DNA from: Paracamarosporium sp. OC-R06-R3
Lineage: Eukaryota > Ascomycota > Dothideomycetes > Pleosporales > Didymosphaeriaceae
Reading direction: 5' to 3'
Assembly (NCBI GenBank): GCA_019828545.1
Contig: JACVRA010000210.1
Coordinates: forward strand, 310,531-374,530
Length of the DNA stretch: 64,000 nt
The notes under the pieces are model-generated. The model had not been told where the DNA came from. It saw nothing but the letters and a program-made list of their open reading frames with translations, and searched no databases. Below, one piece after another: positions 33,548-43,080 of this stretch (its first letter is position 1; each line of letters starts with the position of its first letter). Made by a program: the position numbers and the translations under genes.

Positions 33548-36500
33548 TCACTGTGCTGTGTACGGTTCTAATAACCGGACGGTGTCTTCATGCCCCTTTT
33601 GCAGTGCCCAATCCAGCGCCGTCCATCCGTTGTTATCTTTTGTATTAGGGTCGACTTTGTCTGTAGCTAGTAGCAGCTCAATAGTATCTTTGTACCCGTA
33701 TTGCACTGCCCAAGACAGCGGCGTCCGTCCGTTATTATCTCTTATATTATAGTCAATCTTGTCTATAGCTAGCAGTAGCTTGATAACGTATTTACGCCTA
33801 CATAGTACTGCCCAAAGCAGCGGCGTCCGTCCGTTATTATCTTTTATATTAGGGTCGACCTTGTCTGTAGCTAGCAGCAGCTTAACAACGCTTTCACGCC
33901 CGTATTGTACTGCCCAAGATAGTAGCGCCCGTCCGTTATTATCTTTTGTATTAGGGTCAACCTTGTCTGTAGCCAGCAGCAGCTTAACAACGTCTTCACT
34001 CTCGTATTGTACTGCCCAAAACAGCGGCGCCCGTCCGTTATTATCTTTTGTATTAGGGTCGACCTTGTCTGTAGCCAGCAGCAGCTTAACAACGTCTTCA
34101 CTCTCGTACTGTATTGCCCAAAACAGCGGCGCCCGTCCGTTATTATCTTTTATATTAGGGTTGACCTTGTCTGTAGCTAGCAGCAGCTTAACAACGTCTT
34201 TATGCCCGCCTTGTGCTGCCCAGGACAGCGGCGTCCGTCCGTCCTGATCTTTTGTGTTAGGCTCGACCTTATCTTTGAAGTTACTCCACATATGTTGAAG
34301 AAGCTCCCCACTCCCAAATTCTGCCAGATACGATAGTAGTCCCCTCCCCTTGTGCCCGTATGTGAAATCGCGTTTGAATCGACGCTCTTGGACGAAGAGA
34401 TCAAGACAATGACTCACTTCTCCCCCGTCCAGACCAAGAGCGAGGAGCAAGACTTCGAAAGCTTGCCTGCTGCCAGCTGCAAGAGATGCCAAGAGAGGAG
34501 GTCCGTAACGCTCGTCACCCACTTCGAGACATGCTGACGCGGATGGATGGGCTTTAAGTAGGTTGGGCATGTTGCATTCCGCTAACGCGTACAAAAGGCT
34601 CATACTATCTGTATAGTCGTTTGCTTTGTGCATTTCGAGGAAGTTCGACAACCGGATCCAGTCGAGGCGCGGGAAAGCGTTAATAAAAGACACTTGTGAG
34701 ACGCCTCCTCTCTCTGCTGCTTCTGCATGATACAGCAGAGATTCTACAGCGTACTCAAGGAACGGGAACGCATCATTGACTTCCTTTGGCAATATATGTT
34801 GTGGCACTGAGGAGACCTTAAGATAGGCAACAGCATCGATGCGAATTTGTGTAAGGCAACACTCCTTTAATCGTTCCTGGCTTATCGCCTCGAAGTTATC
34901 TTCGAGGTGTGGCCAAATCTTGCCTAGACCATTATCCTTGAGCAGGAAGTCCCGCACAGATTCATGGATGAACTGGACTCTTTGGTCATAGGACTTGGTG
35001 ATCTCAGTAAGACCTTTCGATGAGCTGAGGAGGAACCGTCTGATTGTGTTCTCTGTGAGTTCCTTGTAGTTCCGACTAGTAACCGCATTAGGATCGATAC
35101 CAGCAAGAACAGCAAAGTACAGTTGCTCTGGTCTTAGCGGCTGTTTAGCAAAGAGTACCCACTGTATACATAAGATGAGTTCGTCTTCATTGTCAGAGTC
35201 GCGTGTGAGTATATCACGAAACAAGCCATGTAGGTCAGTAGGAATGTCGCGTAACGTTCGCTCCAGAACATGTATCCGGCCGCTGTCGAACTCCCGGTTC
35301 AAGATGCTAACCACAAGCACAACCCACATAAACACACCAGCAGCCTTCTCACGTATAGCGCTTCGAATCCGCTGTGCAGTTGTACTCTTCCCAATATTTA
35401 ATGTGCTCTCAAGATAGTTATCAATATCTTGAGTGTGACCCTCTTGCCCTTCAAGCACTAAGCTGATAGCCTTCTTGATCGTAATCTCAGGATAGTGCCT
35501 GCTTGAAAAGCAGATCCGGAAAGATTTACCAGACGATACTGCGAGCTCCCCAAGTTGTTTAAAATATGAAATCATGTTCCGGGCTTGCCATTGTTCGCAC
35601 TCGTCAAGCGCATCGATAAAGAAGATCACGGGCGTTTCTCCAAGGTTCTGTACAGCTTTCTCAAGCTGCACCTCAAGCAGACTACTCGTCCACTCACACT
35701 TGGCGATGTCGCTCGAAGACGATAAGCTCACTGAGTCGAATGTGTACTGTAAACTAGAGATGCGTTCGAGAAGCTGTAGTAAGAGTGACCTATACATCCC
35801 AACAATAGACTTTTCCAGTGTCTCGCCTCTTGCATTGAAGAAGAAAGCGATTATGACATGGTCTTTTAACGTCTTGGTGGCACTGCTAAAAGCGAACTTC
35901 ATTAATGTTGACTTTCCAGTTCCTGGTTTCCCCTTGATCCACAAGAAGCCGTGATGGCTGGACAGTTTCGACGTATCAAGCCACGTGACAAATTCAGATT
36001 TGCGTAACAGCCACTCACATGTCTTAGCGTGAGGGTTCTTGATAGTTGCGTGGCGCGCATCAATCTGGTCAAATCGCAGTGAGTCTATGAGTGCGTCTCT
36101 TTTCTCTTCGTCCAAGGACACCTTTCCATTCTTTGTGACTTCCTTGATCTCTTTACGGAGCCTTCTAAAAGCCGCTTCCTTCTCTTCTCCGTAAATTGGC
36201 ACCATACTGACGCCAAATATCCCTAACAACGAATATGCACTATCTTCTTCGCGCTTCGTAATTCGATTTGCAGCCCATAACATTCGGTCTTCAATAGAAA
36301 AGTCTTCCAGGGGCGTTCCTCGAAGTGCAGGGATAGGGATACGCGTGACGTCGTGAATGTGTTGCTCTAAAGTGAACTTGTCACCAAGCTGCTTTCCCTC
36401 GCGAGAGAAGAAGAGAACCACCCGAGGGGCAAGCAGTTCTTGGAGTGTCCAGCCTCGAGTAAACCACCTGCTGGCCCGGAAAGTTAACACCCAAGAGAGA

Positions 36501-36877
36501 TCAGGCGTCTCGGAGTCGACTTTTCTTTTACTCGTCGTAACATCTGCTAAGTACACGTAGCATTGGGCAGAGTTCTTGTACCAACGAAACATGCTCGTGA
36601 TGGCTTCTGATAGCTCCGCGCTACTTGACTTGTCTATGCAGCAACTGTCTATCCAGAAGTGTCGAAGGCCATCTTTTACGGCTTGCTCCGCGCAGAAGGT
36701 TAGCTTCGCATACCCGGATTTTTCTCTTCCTTTTTGGGTTCGCATGTCGTCGTACGATACTTCATCGTCGTCATCACCCCAAGTGTGTGACAGGATTGCA
36801 TACGGCGGGATCGAGCGGCCTTCAAATTTGACAAGGCTGAAACTGCCGTTAGCTTCTACCTGCAGAAGCCGGATCAT
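33548..36877 (-). CDS. HET-NACHT-ankyrin NLR (STAND) protein
   Basis: Fungal NOD-like receptor, 1109 aa, single exon. Order: an N-terminal HET domain (about 20-200) with YAILSHTWG, FWIDSCCIDK and RGWTLQELLAPR; a NACHT NTPase with Walker A GKPGTGKST (near 315) and Walker B VIFFIDALDECE; a helical region; then seven 34-aa ankyrin repeats from about residue 872 to the end. HET domains trigger cell death in heterokaryon incompatibility; NACHT is the nucleotide-driven switch; repeats sense a ligand. Repeats 2 and 3 differ at only a few residues. The frame is intact over the full length, so the gene looks functional. No partner effector gene is adjacent; the flanks on the start side are gene-free for over 1 kb. 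Confidence 0.93.
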   Translation of the reverse strand: MIRLLQVEANGSFSLVKFEGRSIPPYAILSHTWGDDDDEVSYDDMRTQKGREKSGYAKLTFCAEQAVKDGLRHFWIDSCCIDKSSSAELSEAITSMFRWYKNSAQCYVYLADVTTSKRKVDSETPDLSWVLTFRASRWFTRGWTLQELLAPRVVLFFSREGKQLGDKFTLEQHIHDVTRIPIPALRGTPLEDFSIEDRMLWAANRITKREEDSAYSLLGIFGVSMVPIYGEEKEAAFRRLRKEIKEVTKNGKVSLDEEKRDALIDSLRFDQIDARHATIKNPHAKTCEWLLRKSEFVTWLDTSKLSSHHGFLWIKGKPGTGKSTLMKFAFSSATKTLKDHVIIAFFFNARGETLEKSIVGMYRSLLLQLLERISSLQYTFDSVSLSSSSDIAKCEWTSSLLEVQLEKAVQNLGETPVIFFIDALDECEQWQARNMISYFKQLGELAVSSGKSFRICFSSRHYPEITIKKAISLVLEGQEGHTQDIDNYLESTLNIGKSTTAQRIRSAIREKAAGVFMWVVLVVSILNREFDSGRIHVLERTLRDIPTDLHGLFRDILTRDSDNEDELILCIQWVLFAKQPLRPEQLYFAVLAGIDPNAVTSRNYKELTENTIRRFLLSSSKGLTEITKSYDQRVQFIHESVRDFLLKDNGLGKIWPHLEDNFEAISQERLKECCLTQIRIDAVAYLKVSSVPQHILPKEVNDAFPFLEYAVESLLYHAEAAERGGVSQVSFINAFPRLDWIRLSNFLEMHKANDYTDSMSLLYALAECNMPNLLKAHPSASACLEVGDERYGPPLLASLAAGSRQAFEVLLLALGLDGGEVSHCLDLFVQERRFKRDFTYGHKGRGLLSYLAEFGSGELLQHMWSNFKDKVEPNTKDQDGRTPLSWAAQGGHKDVVKLLLATDKVNPNIKDNNGRAPLFWAIQYESEDVVKLLLATDKVDPNTKDNNGRAPLFWAVQYESEDVVKLLLATDKVDPNTKDNNGRALLSWAVQYGRESVVKLLLATDKVDPNIKDNNGRTPLLWAVLCRRKYVIKLLLAIDKIDYNIRDNNGRTPLSWAVQYGYKDTIELLLATDKVDPNTKDNNGWTALDWALQKGHEDTVRLLEPYTAQ
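33600..34260 (-). repeat. 102-bp tandem repeats coding ankyrin units
   Basis: About six to seven direct repeats of 102 bp inside the 3' end of the NLR gene. Units 33930-34031 and 34032-34133 differ by three bases when I align them by eye; the outer units are more divergent. The array keeps the reading frame. Confidence 0.9.
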
Positions 36878-38015
36878 GATGCCTTCAAAGTAATCTCATG
36901 TCCAATAGCAAATGGTATGCTAGATATTTCTTGCACTGCAAGCAATGAATGCAGTCGGAAATATTTTGTTGTCTGTTGTTCGAGAAAGGCTGAAGCGGCG
37001 GAGCTCATTAAATGAAGCATATAGCCGGAGTGGCTTAGACTGTGAGGGGTCTGACTGCTTGGCGACATATATTGTTAAGGCTCCTGATAGGGTTGGTAGG
37101 TGCCACAAACACTAGTCTTTGTTTATTCAGCTTTCCTAGCTTTGAACCACCAATCAATCTTGCACCTCAACTCTACTTTTCATCAGTAATTCCAGCAACA
37201 CTGCTGGCGGAGCGATGACTTTATTGTGCAACTACAGGAAACTTCACTTCTCCTAGGTTTTTCTGCTTTACGAACCCTCCTACGGTATAGTGGAACAGCC
37301 AATGCTGGCAGCGCCCAAGGCTGAAGCTGAAGCCTGCTTGGCATCCATCTACCAAGCTCAGCTGCAGGTTGCCTCCGCCATCTTTCTAATTCCTCGTCTC
37401 ACCTCTACACGACCTTAAAATTCAGAAAATACACAGCGTCTCGCATCGTCAATGAGACGTAAGGCTCAGGGACCGATCGGTGGCCATCTTGTAATACCAG
37501 GCACTCACACTGCGGCCGGCGGGGACGACTAACTTCAACTTCGGCTATCAGGGTAGGTACTCGAACCCACGCCAATTTCGTGACCAGGAAATGATATTTC
37601 GAGGATACAACACTAGAGGTGGCAGTTTTCAACGATTCGTAGGCGTGCTCGAGAGAATGTCATTTTGAGATGCGATTGCACATTAACTTAATAAGCTCAC
37701 TAAGGCAAGTCAGTATCTCGGAAGAGGCTATAAAGCGAAAAGGCAAACGATTAGAAAAAAGTATATAGAGAAGCTGGACGTGATAATGCATAGACAGCAT
37801 CTAGGGATATGGGGATAATTTCAAACGTCTAAATCGAATCCAGGATCTCTCTAGTTGAACATCATCACATTTGAATATTATTTAACATGATGATGATGAT
37901 ACAGATCGTAGTTGGACCCTGGAATAAATCTGATACCACGTGACCCACACACTCCATCAAAAACCAACACCACAACTCATTTAACCCCCAAAAGAAGCAC
38001 AGAAACGCCAAAAAA
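36878..38015. other. Gene-free flank of the NLR with tRNA-Leu fragment
   Basis: About 1.1 kb, less GC-rich than the housekeeping parts, with only short chance frames. It contains a 32-nt remnant of tRNA-Leu (37559-37590, listed separately). A small ATGATG run lies near 37886-37898. Confidence 0.5.
37559..37590 (-). pseudogene. tRNA-Leu 3' fragment (tRNA relic)
   Basis: Thirty-two bases match the intact tRNA-Leu at 42996-43027 with one mismatch and the same orientation. The part kept covers the 5' side and loop of the T-arm, the variable arm and the 3' anticodon stem. The T-stem's 3' side and the acceptor stem are not preserved, so it cannot fold into a tRNA. Confidence 0.8.
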
Positions 38016-38092
38016 TGCATCGGCCGGGAATCGAACCCGGGGCTAGCCGAAACTGATGGCAACGGCTAATTTTACCACTAAACCACCGATGC
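38016..38092 (-). tRNA. tRNA-Gly (GCC) with very short intron
   Basis: On the minus strand the acceptor stem GCATCGG pairs fully with CCGATGC, and the discriminator is A. The D-arm has TAGTGGTA. The T-arm is CCGGG-TTCGATT-CCCGG. The anticodon stem AGCCG pairs with CGGCT around an enlarged 13-nt loop. The anticodon GCC sits in the normal place after TT. The extra six bases after position 37 fit a 6-nt intron, unusually short. Without removing them the loop would be abnormal. Confidence 0.88.
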
Positions 38093-38713
38093 TATTGGTG
38101 ATTTGATGTACCATTTGGTCGATTATGAATACTTATCCCACATGATGATTTTCCTCGCGATATTACAGCAGGCTTGTTTTCTTGAGGGGAATTGCATTTG
38201 GCTTGCTTCTAAATACAGAGTTTCAGATTTATGAAATAAAAGAGGTGTTCTAGACTTTTCTTGGAAGTTTTTTTTTTCGCTCGGCGGTACATGGACAGAC
38301 CCACACTACACAGTATCAATTATGGCCGAGCTTAACCGATACTCCACCGTTATGCAATGATATAGTTTTCTATCATTATGCTTCGTATACCTTAGTACAC
38401 TAACCTCAACCCTGCAACTTTCTTCGGTTAGGATATCTACCTGTTTGGGAGCCCGGCGGATCTTGGGGAGAGGCGTGGGGGTGATGTGCTGAAGGGAGCG
38501 CAGAGCGGTATAACCGGCAAGGATGCTGTGGACGTGGGCAGTTAGGGGTGAAGGTTAGCGGTATCGGAGGCCGTGAGCATAGAGGAAGGTTATATCCGCA
38601 CGCGCAAAGGCAGAATAAACAGGTCTTGGACATGAATTCATAAAATCAAAGGCTCGAGTATCTGAGGATACTACATCGTCCTTTCTATACGGTAGGGGAC
38701 TCCTCCCATCTAC
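38093..38713. other. Intergenic, no gene seen
   Basis: 621 bp. It has a T run at about 38268-38277 and a 75-aa minus-strand Pro/Cys-rich frame (38406-38633) with no recognisable pattern. Confidence 0.5.
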
Positions 38714-39004
38714 CTAGTAGAGTCCCGACGTAACGTTCTGTCTGTGAACGTTGACATTGCACGACATATGCCCCTTCTCTCCCACCTTACCCCCGCCCCC
38801 ATACTTGTCGATGGCGGTGTTAATGACATCAGTGATATCCTGCCCGCCCACCTTGAAATTGACATTCCCATTCGTCTTGCTCACCTCGACGCCAAAGCTG
38901 CACCCTCCTGCTTTGGCAATCTCGCGCTGATTGTGCCCGATGACCTGCGTGCACCACTCGGTCGTCGTGTCGCCCTGGATATTCTTGATGATCTGGCGGC
39001 TCAT
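38714..39004 (-). CDS. Small ORF, 96 aa, possibly a truncated secreted-protein gene
   Basis: Not recognised. The first ATG of the frame is at 39004; the frame continues 19 codons upstream from a TTG. The sequence looks protein-like: three Cys (in EWCTQVI, GGCSFGV and MSCNV), a GGQDITDVINTAIDKYG amphipathic helix, a Gly-rich turn and a hydrophobic C-terminus ending SGLY. Such small Cys-containing domains are common in secreted fungal proteins, but no signal peptide is present here. It may be the last exon of a gene whose first exon I cannot identify, or a decayed copy. Confidence 0.45.
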   Translation of the reverse strand: MSRQIIKNIQGDTTTEWCTQVIGHNQREIAKAGGCSFGVEVSKTNGNVNFKVGGQDITDVINTAIDKYGGGGKVGEKGHMSCNVNVHRQNVTSGLY

Positions 39005-39377
39005 GCGCCATTTAATGAGATCTTTCAGTAGACTGAGGAAGCATACTGCGGCGTCTGGCAACTTTTGGAAAGGTCCAGAGAAAGGGTCTTGCTCACACCG
39101 TTGATTAAAGTATTACGGGTGTATTTTCTTTAGGTCGTTAGAGCCGAAGCGATCTCTTTTCCCGACGTATAGGCTATCGCACCTATTGTGGTGCAATGCT
39201 CTTTGAAAACAAGCATGGCTAAGCTGCTGCGCCATTTGCTTGATCCGAACAGGTTCGAAGTGGTAACCCTTTGCCAGTGACATTTAACCCAGCGAGCGGT
39301 ACGTGCATCCTACGCTGTCAGCATGTGACCAACCAATTTGACCAGCCAACTTTGTTCTATGTACGGAACTCCTAGCA
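39005..39377. other. Intergenic between small ORF and DUF7136-like gene
   Basis: 373 bp, no supported gene. An upstream exon of the small ORF could lie here, but no signal-peptide-like frame with splice sites is evident. Confidence 0.5.
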
Positions 39378-40241
39378 TCAATGCAGAAGGTAGGACAATA
39401 CCCCAAACAGCGCTGCAAGGCCCCCAATCGTTAATCTTTCAGCCGCACCCTTCTTGTCCTCCGGGCATGCCAGCGACGAGCTTGTTGCGCTGGATGTCGC
39501 TAAGCCAATTGAACACGAGATGGCTGCAGCGGCGGTAGGGTTGATGCTTACTCGACAAGGATCCAACTTAGGGACAGAAGACGCTGTGGATGCACACATG
39601 TCGCCTTGACCTTCCCAATGAGCAATGATAGGAACCTGGAGTGTATTTGTGATGTTGATCGCGACACCTTCTTGTCCAGAGCAGCTCTTGTCCGTTGTTC
39701 CGGATACAAGATCCACCTCTTGGGCGCCCCTTTTGATGGTGAGCGTCATCGTATGTTCCGATCGGTTTCGCATAATTTGGTCTTTGCTGTTTGCTTCGGC
39801 CAGTGAGTCTTCGGTACAAACTGCCCAGTTGAATGTCCAAGTGAGCTGCCAGATCCCTTCAGTCTTGAAGTTGAAGATACCACGTTGGTAGGTTGGATAT
39901 GCAAAGTAGGTGTCGTTGTTGGTAAAGTTTGCCCATCGCAGTTGTTCCAGATCGGTTGAATCGGGCGGAGTCCATTGAGTGCTGCCGTTCGCGTTTTTCA
40001 CTAATTGAGCGTCGATGTGAATGATCGGATCGAGGAAAGGCGCAAGATGAGAATTCTGGAAGGCGAAAATGATTGGCAAATTGGCGGTAGGCGCATATGT
40101 TTCATTGCGCGGAAAGATCAGATCGACCTCCACCACACCCGACGAGGCTCCAATCACCTTTGCGCATGTTACAATGAAGACCAGGAAATGTAGCGTTAAG
40201 GAAGCGCCAAGCGCAATAGGGGCAGGCACGTGGTTGGTCAT
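39378..40241 (-). CDS. Secreted DUF7136-like protein, possibly GPI-anchored
   Basis: A 287-aa single-exon protein of a fungal secreted family without known activity. A hydrophobic N-terminal segment (about 10-31) is followed by GVVEVDLIFPRNETYAP, the typical start of the mature domain. Then come FAFQN, WTFNWAVC, a Cys-containing middle region and DPCRVSINP near the end. At least four N-glycosylation sequons are visible (NET, NGS, NFT, NIT). The C-terminus is a hydrophobic stretch (LTIGGLAALFGVLSYLLH) preceded by small residues, as in a GPI-anchor signal. A GTAAGC at the coding position of CRVS resembles a splice donor, but splicing there would remove the hydrophobic tail, so I keep it unspliced. 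Family naming is from pattern memory. Confidence 0.7.
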   Translation of the reverse strand: MTNHVPAPIALGASLTLHFLVFIVTCAKVIGASSGVVEVDLIFPRNETYAPTANLPIIFAFQNSHLAPFLDPIIHIDAQLVKNANGSTQWTPPDSTDLEQLRWANFTNNDTYFAYPTYQRGIFNFKTEGIWQLTWTFNWAVCTEDSLAEANSKDQIMRNRSEHTMTLTIKRGAQEVDLVSGTTDKSCSGQEGVAINITNTLQVPIIAHWEGQGDMCASTASSVPKLDPCRVSINPTAAAAISCSIGLATSSATSSSLACPEDKKGAAERLTIGGLAALFGVLSYLLH

Positions 40242-41840
40242 GTCAGGCGGTGACCTAAGGTAGCTAGGTATTGGGTTACCGAGATGGACGTGAGACTATC
40301 TGCGGGCGTCGAAAAAAAATTTGGGGGAAGAGAAGTGGCACGCTCGTGTGATGGAAAGATTCAGCGGAGGTTGGAGGTCGTTCGTACGTGCTTAGCATCC
40401 ACCGTAGGGCGGCATGTCGTCCGTCCAATGGGAGCCCAGCATGGCTTGTACAGGGTACATAGCAACGCCCTTGCAGTAGCGAGTGTGACGATAAATGCTA
40501 GACAACCTCATACGCCTTCTCGTGGTTACATTGCGGTTTTGCCGACTGCCTGGTGTACAAAAGGGATTCCTTAGCACGAGCGCTTAACGTTTCATCATCT
40601 AAAGCTTTCACGAAGATGATTTCCGTTGTGGTTCCGCATCTGCACTGGCCTCACAGTGGCGCTACGAAGGAGCTCGGTTTTATTGATTCTCTACCTTGGC
40701 ACCAAAATCAATTTGTTACCTTTCTATCACAACGTAACAATAAGGTGTTATTTTATAATAGGAATTATAAAAGGTGTATACCTATACTAAAACTCTTACT
40801 TACTTCTTAGAAAATTGTTTACTATTATAGTTACGTCGCAAACGTACGGAGTCGCGCGCTGAGGTAAGGTGGGGAGCCAATGAAAACGAGCTCCTTCGTA
40901 CAATAACCGCGGCAAATCACCAGTCCTATGCCGCACGTGGACGGATAAAGCTCTTAAGTTGGCTGACAATCAACAACGCTTAATTGCCATCCCGCAGTCT
41001 TCCTGTCTTGACTCGAGTTCTAGAGCCGTGGGGGCTGTATATCTCCTGCAGGTAGATGTTCTTTCTGGCTTGTTTGCACATGCTGCAGGCAGCATCCGTG
41101 GAATTAGAGCGATTTAACGACAGCGTTAATATTGGGCTGTCACCTAGGACCTAGAACCATGTGATGGTACGCACAGAGCTTAACATAGTCAAGACCTCCG
41201 CGTACGCTTATGCTCCTAGCCATATTTTCTGCACACCCAGATCCCTGTCCGCATACGCCGCCTAGAAGCCGCTGACCCTACATCAGTCCCGCCGCCGTCC
41301 TGCAGGTAGGGTTGCAACATCAGTGTGAGAATTATAGGGGTGTCTCAACGCAGGCTGACAAGAGCACCAGGCAACACTCCGTAGCCGAGCTCTGAATCTA
41401 ACTTTGTGTCTTACTTAGATTTCATCCAGAGAAGCAACTAGGTTGGAATTACTGTGCGGTTAACCTTTCGCAGTAAAAACCACAACTCAACATTATCCTT
41501 CTGCGGAACTCTTCCATGTCCACCCCCACTGAAATCAGATGCGAAGGGCGGGTACGATTGTTTACCCAGAGTAAGATGGCGCGGTGGCATTGTTCCTCCC
41601 TTCTAGACTAAATCAGTTTATGGCTTCGGTCTGCCTCGCGTGCAATGGGTTAGGCTCTTTGGAATGACGTGGCTTTATTGCTATCTCTTATGGAGGGAGG
41701 AGAGAAGAGGGAGTATAATGCCAAGGAGACGGGACTTGGTAAATACTTCGTCCACCACACTACGGCTCTCTTCTCTTCCGAGTAACTTCAACCTCATCTA
41801 GTTCCTCATTTTGTTCTACTTCGGAAACGTAGCCAAAAAC
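40242..41840. other. Gene-free 1.6 kb before the LysM pseudogene
   Basis: No supported gene; composition is closer to balanced or A/T-leaning than the housekeeping regions, with A/T-rich patches near 40740-40830. The final ~100 bp before 41841 (C/T-rich, CTTC-rich) look like a fungal core promoter and leader. Confidence 0.5.
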
Positions 41841-42670
41841 ATGCAGCTGACACTTCTATTCGCTGCTGGTATCCCAGCAGCTGTGGTGGCAACACCCTCT
41901 TTCATCGTTGTTCGCGGTGTTGACTGCTCCTTCGAGACGACCGCTGATTTCGGTGCGACGTGCGATGACTTCGCGAGCAGCTGAGGGTTGTATCTCAGCG
42001 ACTTGAAGAAGCTTAACCCGGGCATAACATGCCCTGACCTGGATACCAACCTGTCGTACTGTGTCATTGGCGAGGTCACCAACGAACCTACCCCGTCTTC
42101 GACAAAGGAGCCCAGCACTACACCTAGACCTACTTCCACTACGCCGTCTACCACTCTCAAGACTTCAACCAAGACGTCTGCGCCTCCGAGCAAGCCTACG
42201 GACACTATGCCCGGTCTTGCGGCCAACTGCGATGGCTGAGACAAGGTCGTCTCTAACGACAACTGCGACACCATTACTAAGAGGAACGGCATTAGTACCA
42301 CTCAATTTAAGAGCTATAACTCTGAGCTAGACTCTAGTACGTTTCTAACTGCTTGGGTTGTTATTTAACATCTAACGTGGTTCAGACTGCTCTAACCTCT
42401 GACTGGACTATTATGCCTGCGTCCACATGTCTGGCTCGCAGAACACACCCAGCCTAACTCCTACCCCCTCTTTCCGCAGCTCCACCTGCCAGCGAGCAGA
42501 TGCCGGGTATTTTGAGCAACTGCAAGACTTTCCACAAGGTTGTGAGCGGTGACCGCTGTTGGGCACTCTACACCGCTGCGGGTGTTACGTTCGAGCAGTT
42601 GAAGTGGAATACTGGCTTGAATTCTTCGTGCAACGTCTGGTTGGGCTATTATGTCTGCAATGGCGTTTAA
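41841..42670 (+). pseudogene. LysM-domain secreted protein, three in-frame TGA codons
   Basis: Starts with ATG and a signal-peptide-like segment (MQLTLLFAAGIPAAVVA). Three LysM-like domains follow, separated by Thr/Ser/Pro linkers: one with TCDDF and LKKLNPGITC, one with KVVSNDNCDTIT, and one with KVVSGDRCWALY and LKWNTGLNSSC. LysM proteins bind chitin or its oligomers, and secreted ones can shield hyphae from host detection. In-frame stops occur at 41982-41984, 42237-42239 and 42400-42402, each TGA. A 49-nt intron (42337-42385) keeps consensus sites. Between domains 2 and 3 the frame shifts by one, where a second intron ending CCGCAG at about 42480 has lost a clear GT donor. Domain 3 then reads cleanly to TAA at 42668. 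I call it a recently decayed gene. Confidence 0.8.
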
Positions 42671-42982
42671 GCTATATATCTAGGCAGTCAGCTTCAGACG
42701 CCTTAGGATAAAATGTTAATTAACAAGAACAGAGAATATATCAGGCGGTGATCGAAAGATATAGTATATTTGGGTATAAGTTAATGCGAAGGGTGTCTGT
42801 GGCTATGCAGCCGAAGGGTGTCGAAAGAAAGAAAGTATTAGTATATGTATCCCTTGTACTTAATATTAAAAAAAAAAGGCGGATCAAGGCTAGCTTAACA
42901 ATGTCCTCGACTTCGAAGATTGAATTAGTCTATCTCGCGCCAAAAGGATATTCCCGAAACCCGCTTGAGGAGCGGACGATGT
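42671..42982. other. Intergenic between LysM pseudogene and tRNA-Leu
   Basis: 312 bp, A/T-richer, with an A run at about 42869-42878. The 90-aa frame crossing into the tRNA is chance. Confidence 0.55.
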
Positions 42983-43080
42983 TGATGAGAGTGGGACTCG
43001 AACCCACGCCACTTTCGTGACCAGGAATTAGTGTTAAGAGAACCTTAACCTGGCGCCATAACCAACTCGGCCATCTCACC
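42983..43080 (-). tRNA. tRNA-Leu (AAG) with 16-nt intron
   Basis: On the minus strand the acceptor stem GGTGAGA pairs with TCTCATC (one G-T), discriminator A. The D-arm carries GAGTTGGTTA. The anticodon stem CCAGG pairs with CCTGG. The 23-nt loop holds anticodon AAG plus about 16 extra bases after position 37, the canonical intron site. The long variable arm (CACG-AAAG-TG type) marks a class II tRNA. The T-arm is GTGGG-TTCGAGT-CCCAC. Confidence 0.93.

Noticed and set aside
39520..39573. Possible intron in the DUF7136-like gene (GTAAGC ... CTTAG)
   Set aside because: Splicing would shift the frame and delete the GPI-like hydrophobic tail. The unspliced frame fits the family end better.
41816..42301. 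161-aa minus-strand frame over the LysM pseudogene
   Set aside because: The plus strand shows LysM motifs and a signal peptide. The antisense frame is compositional.
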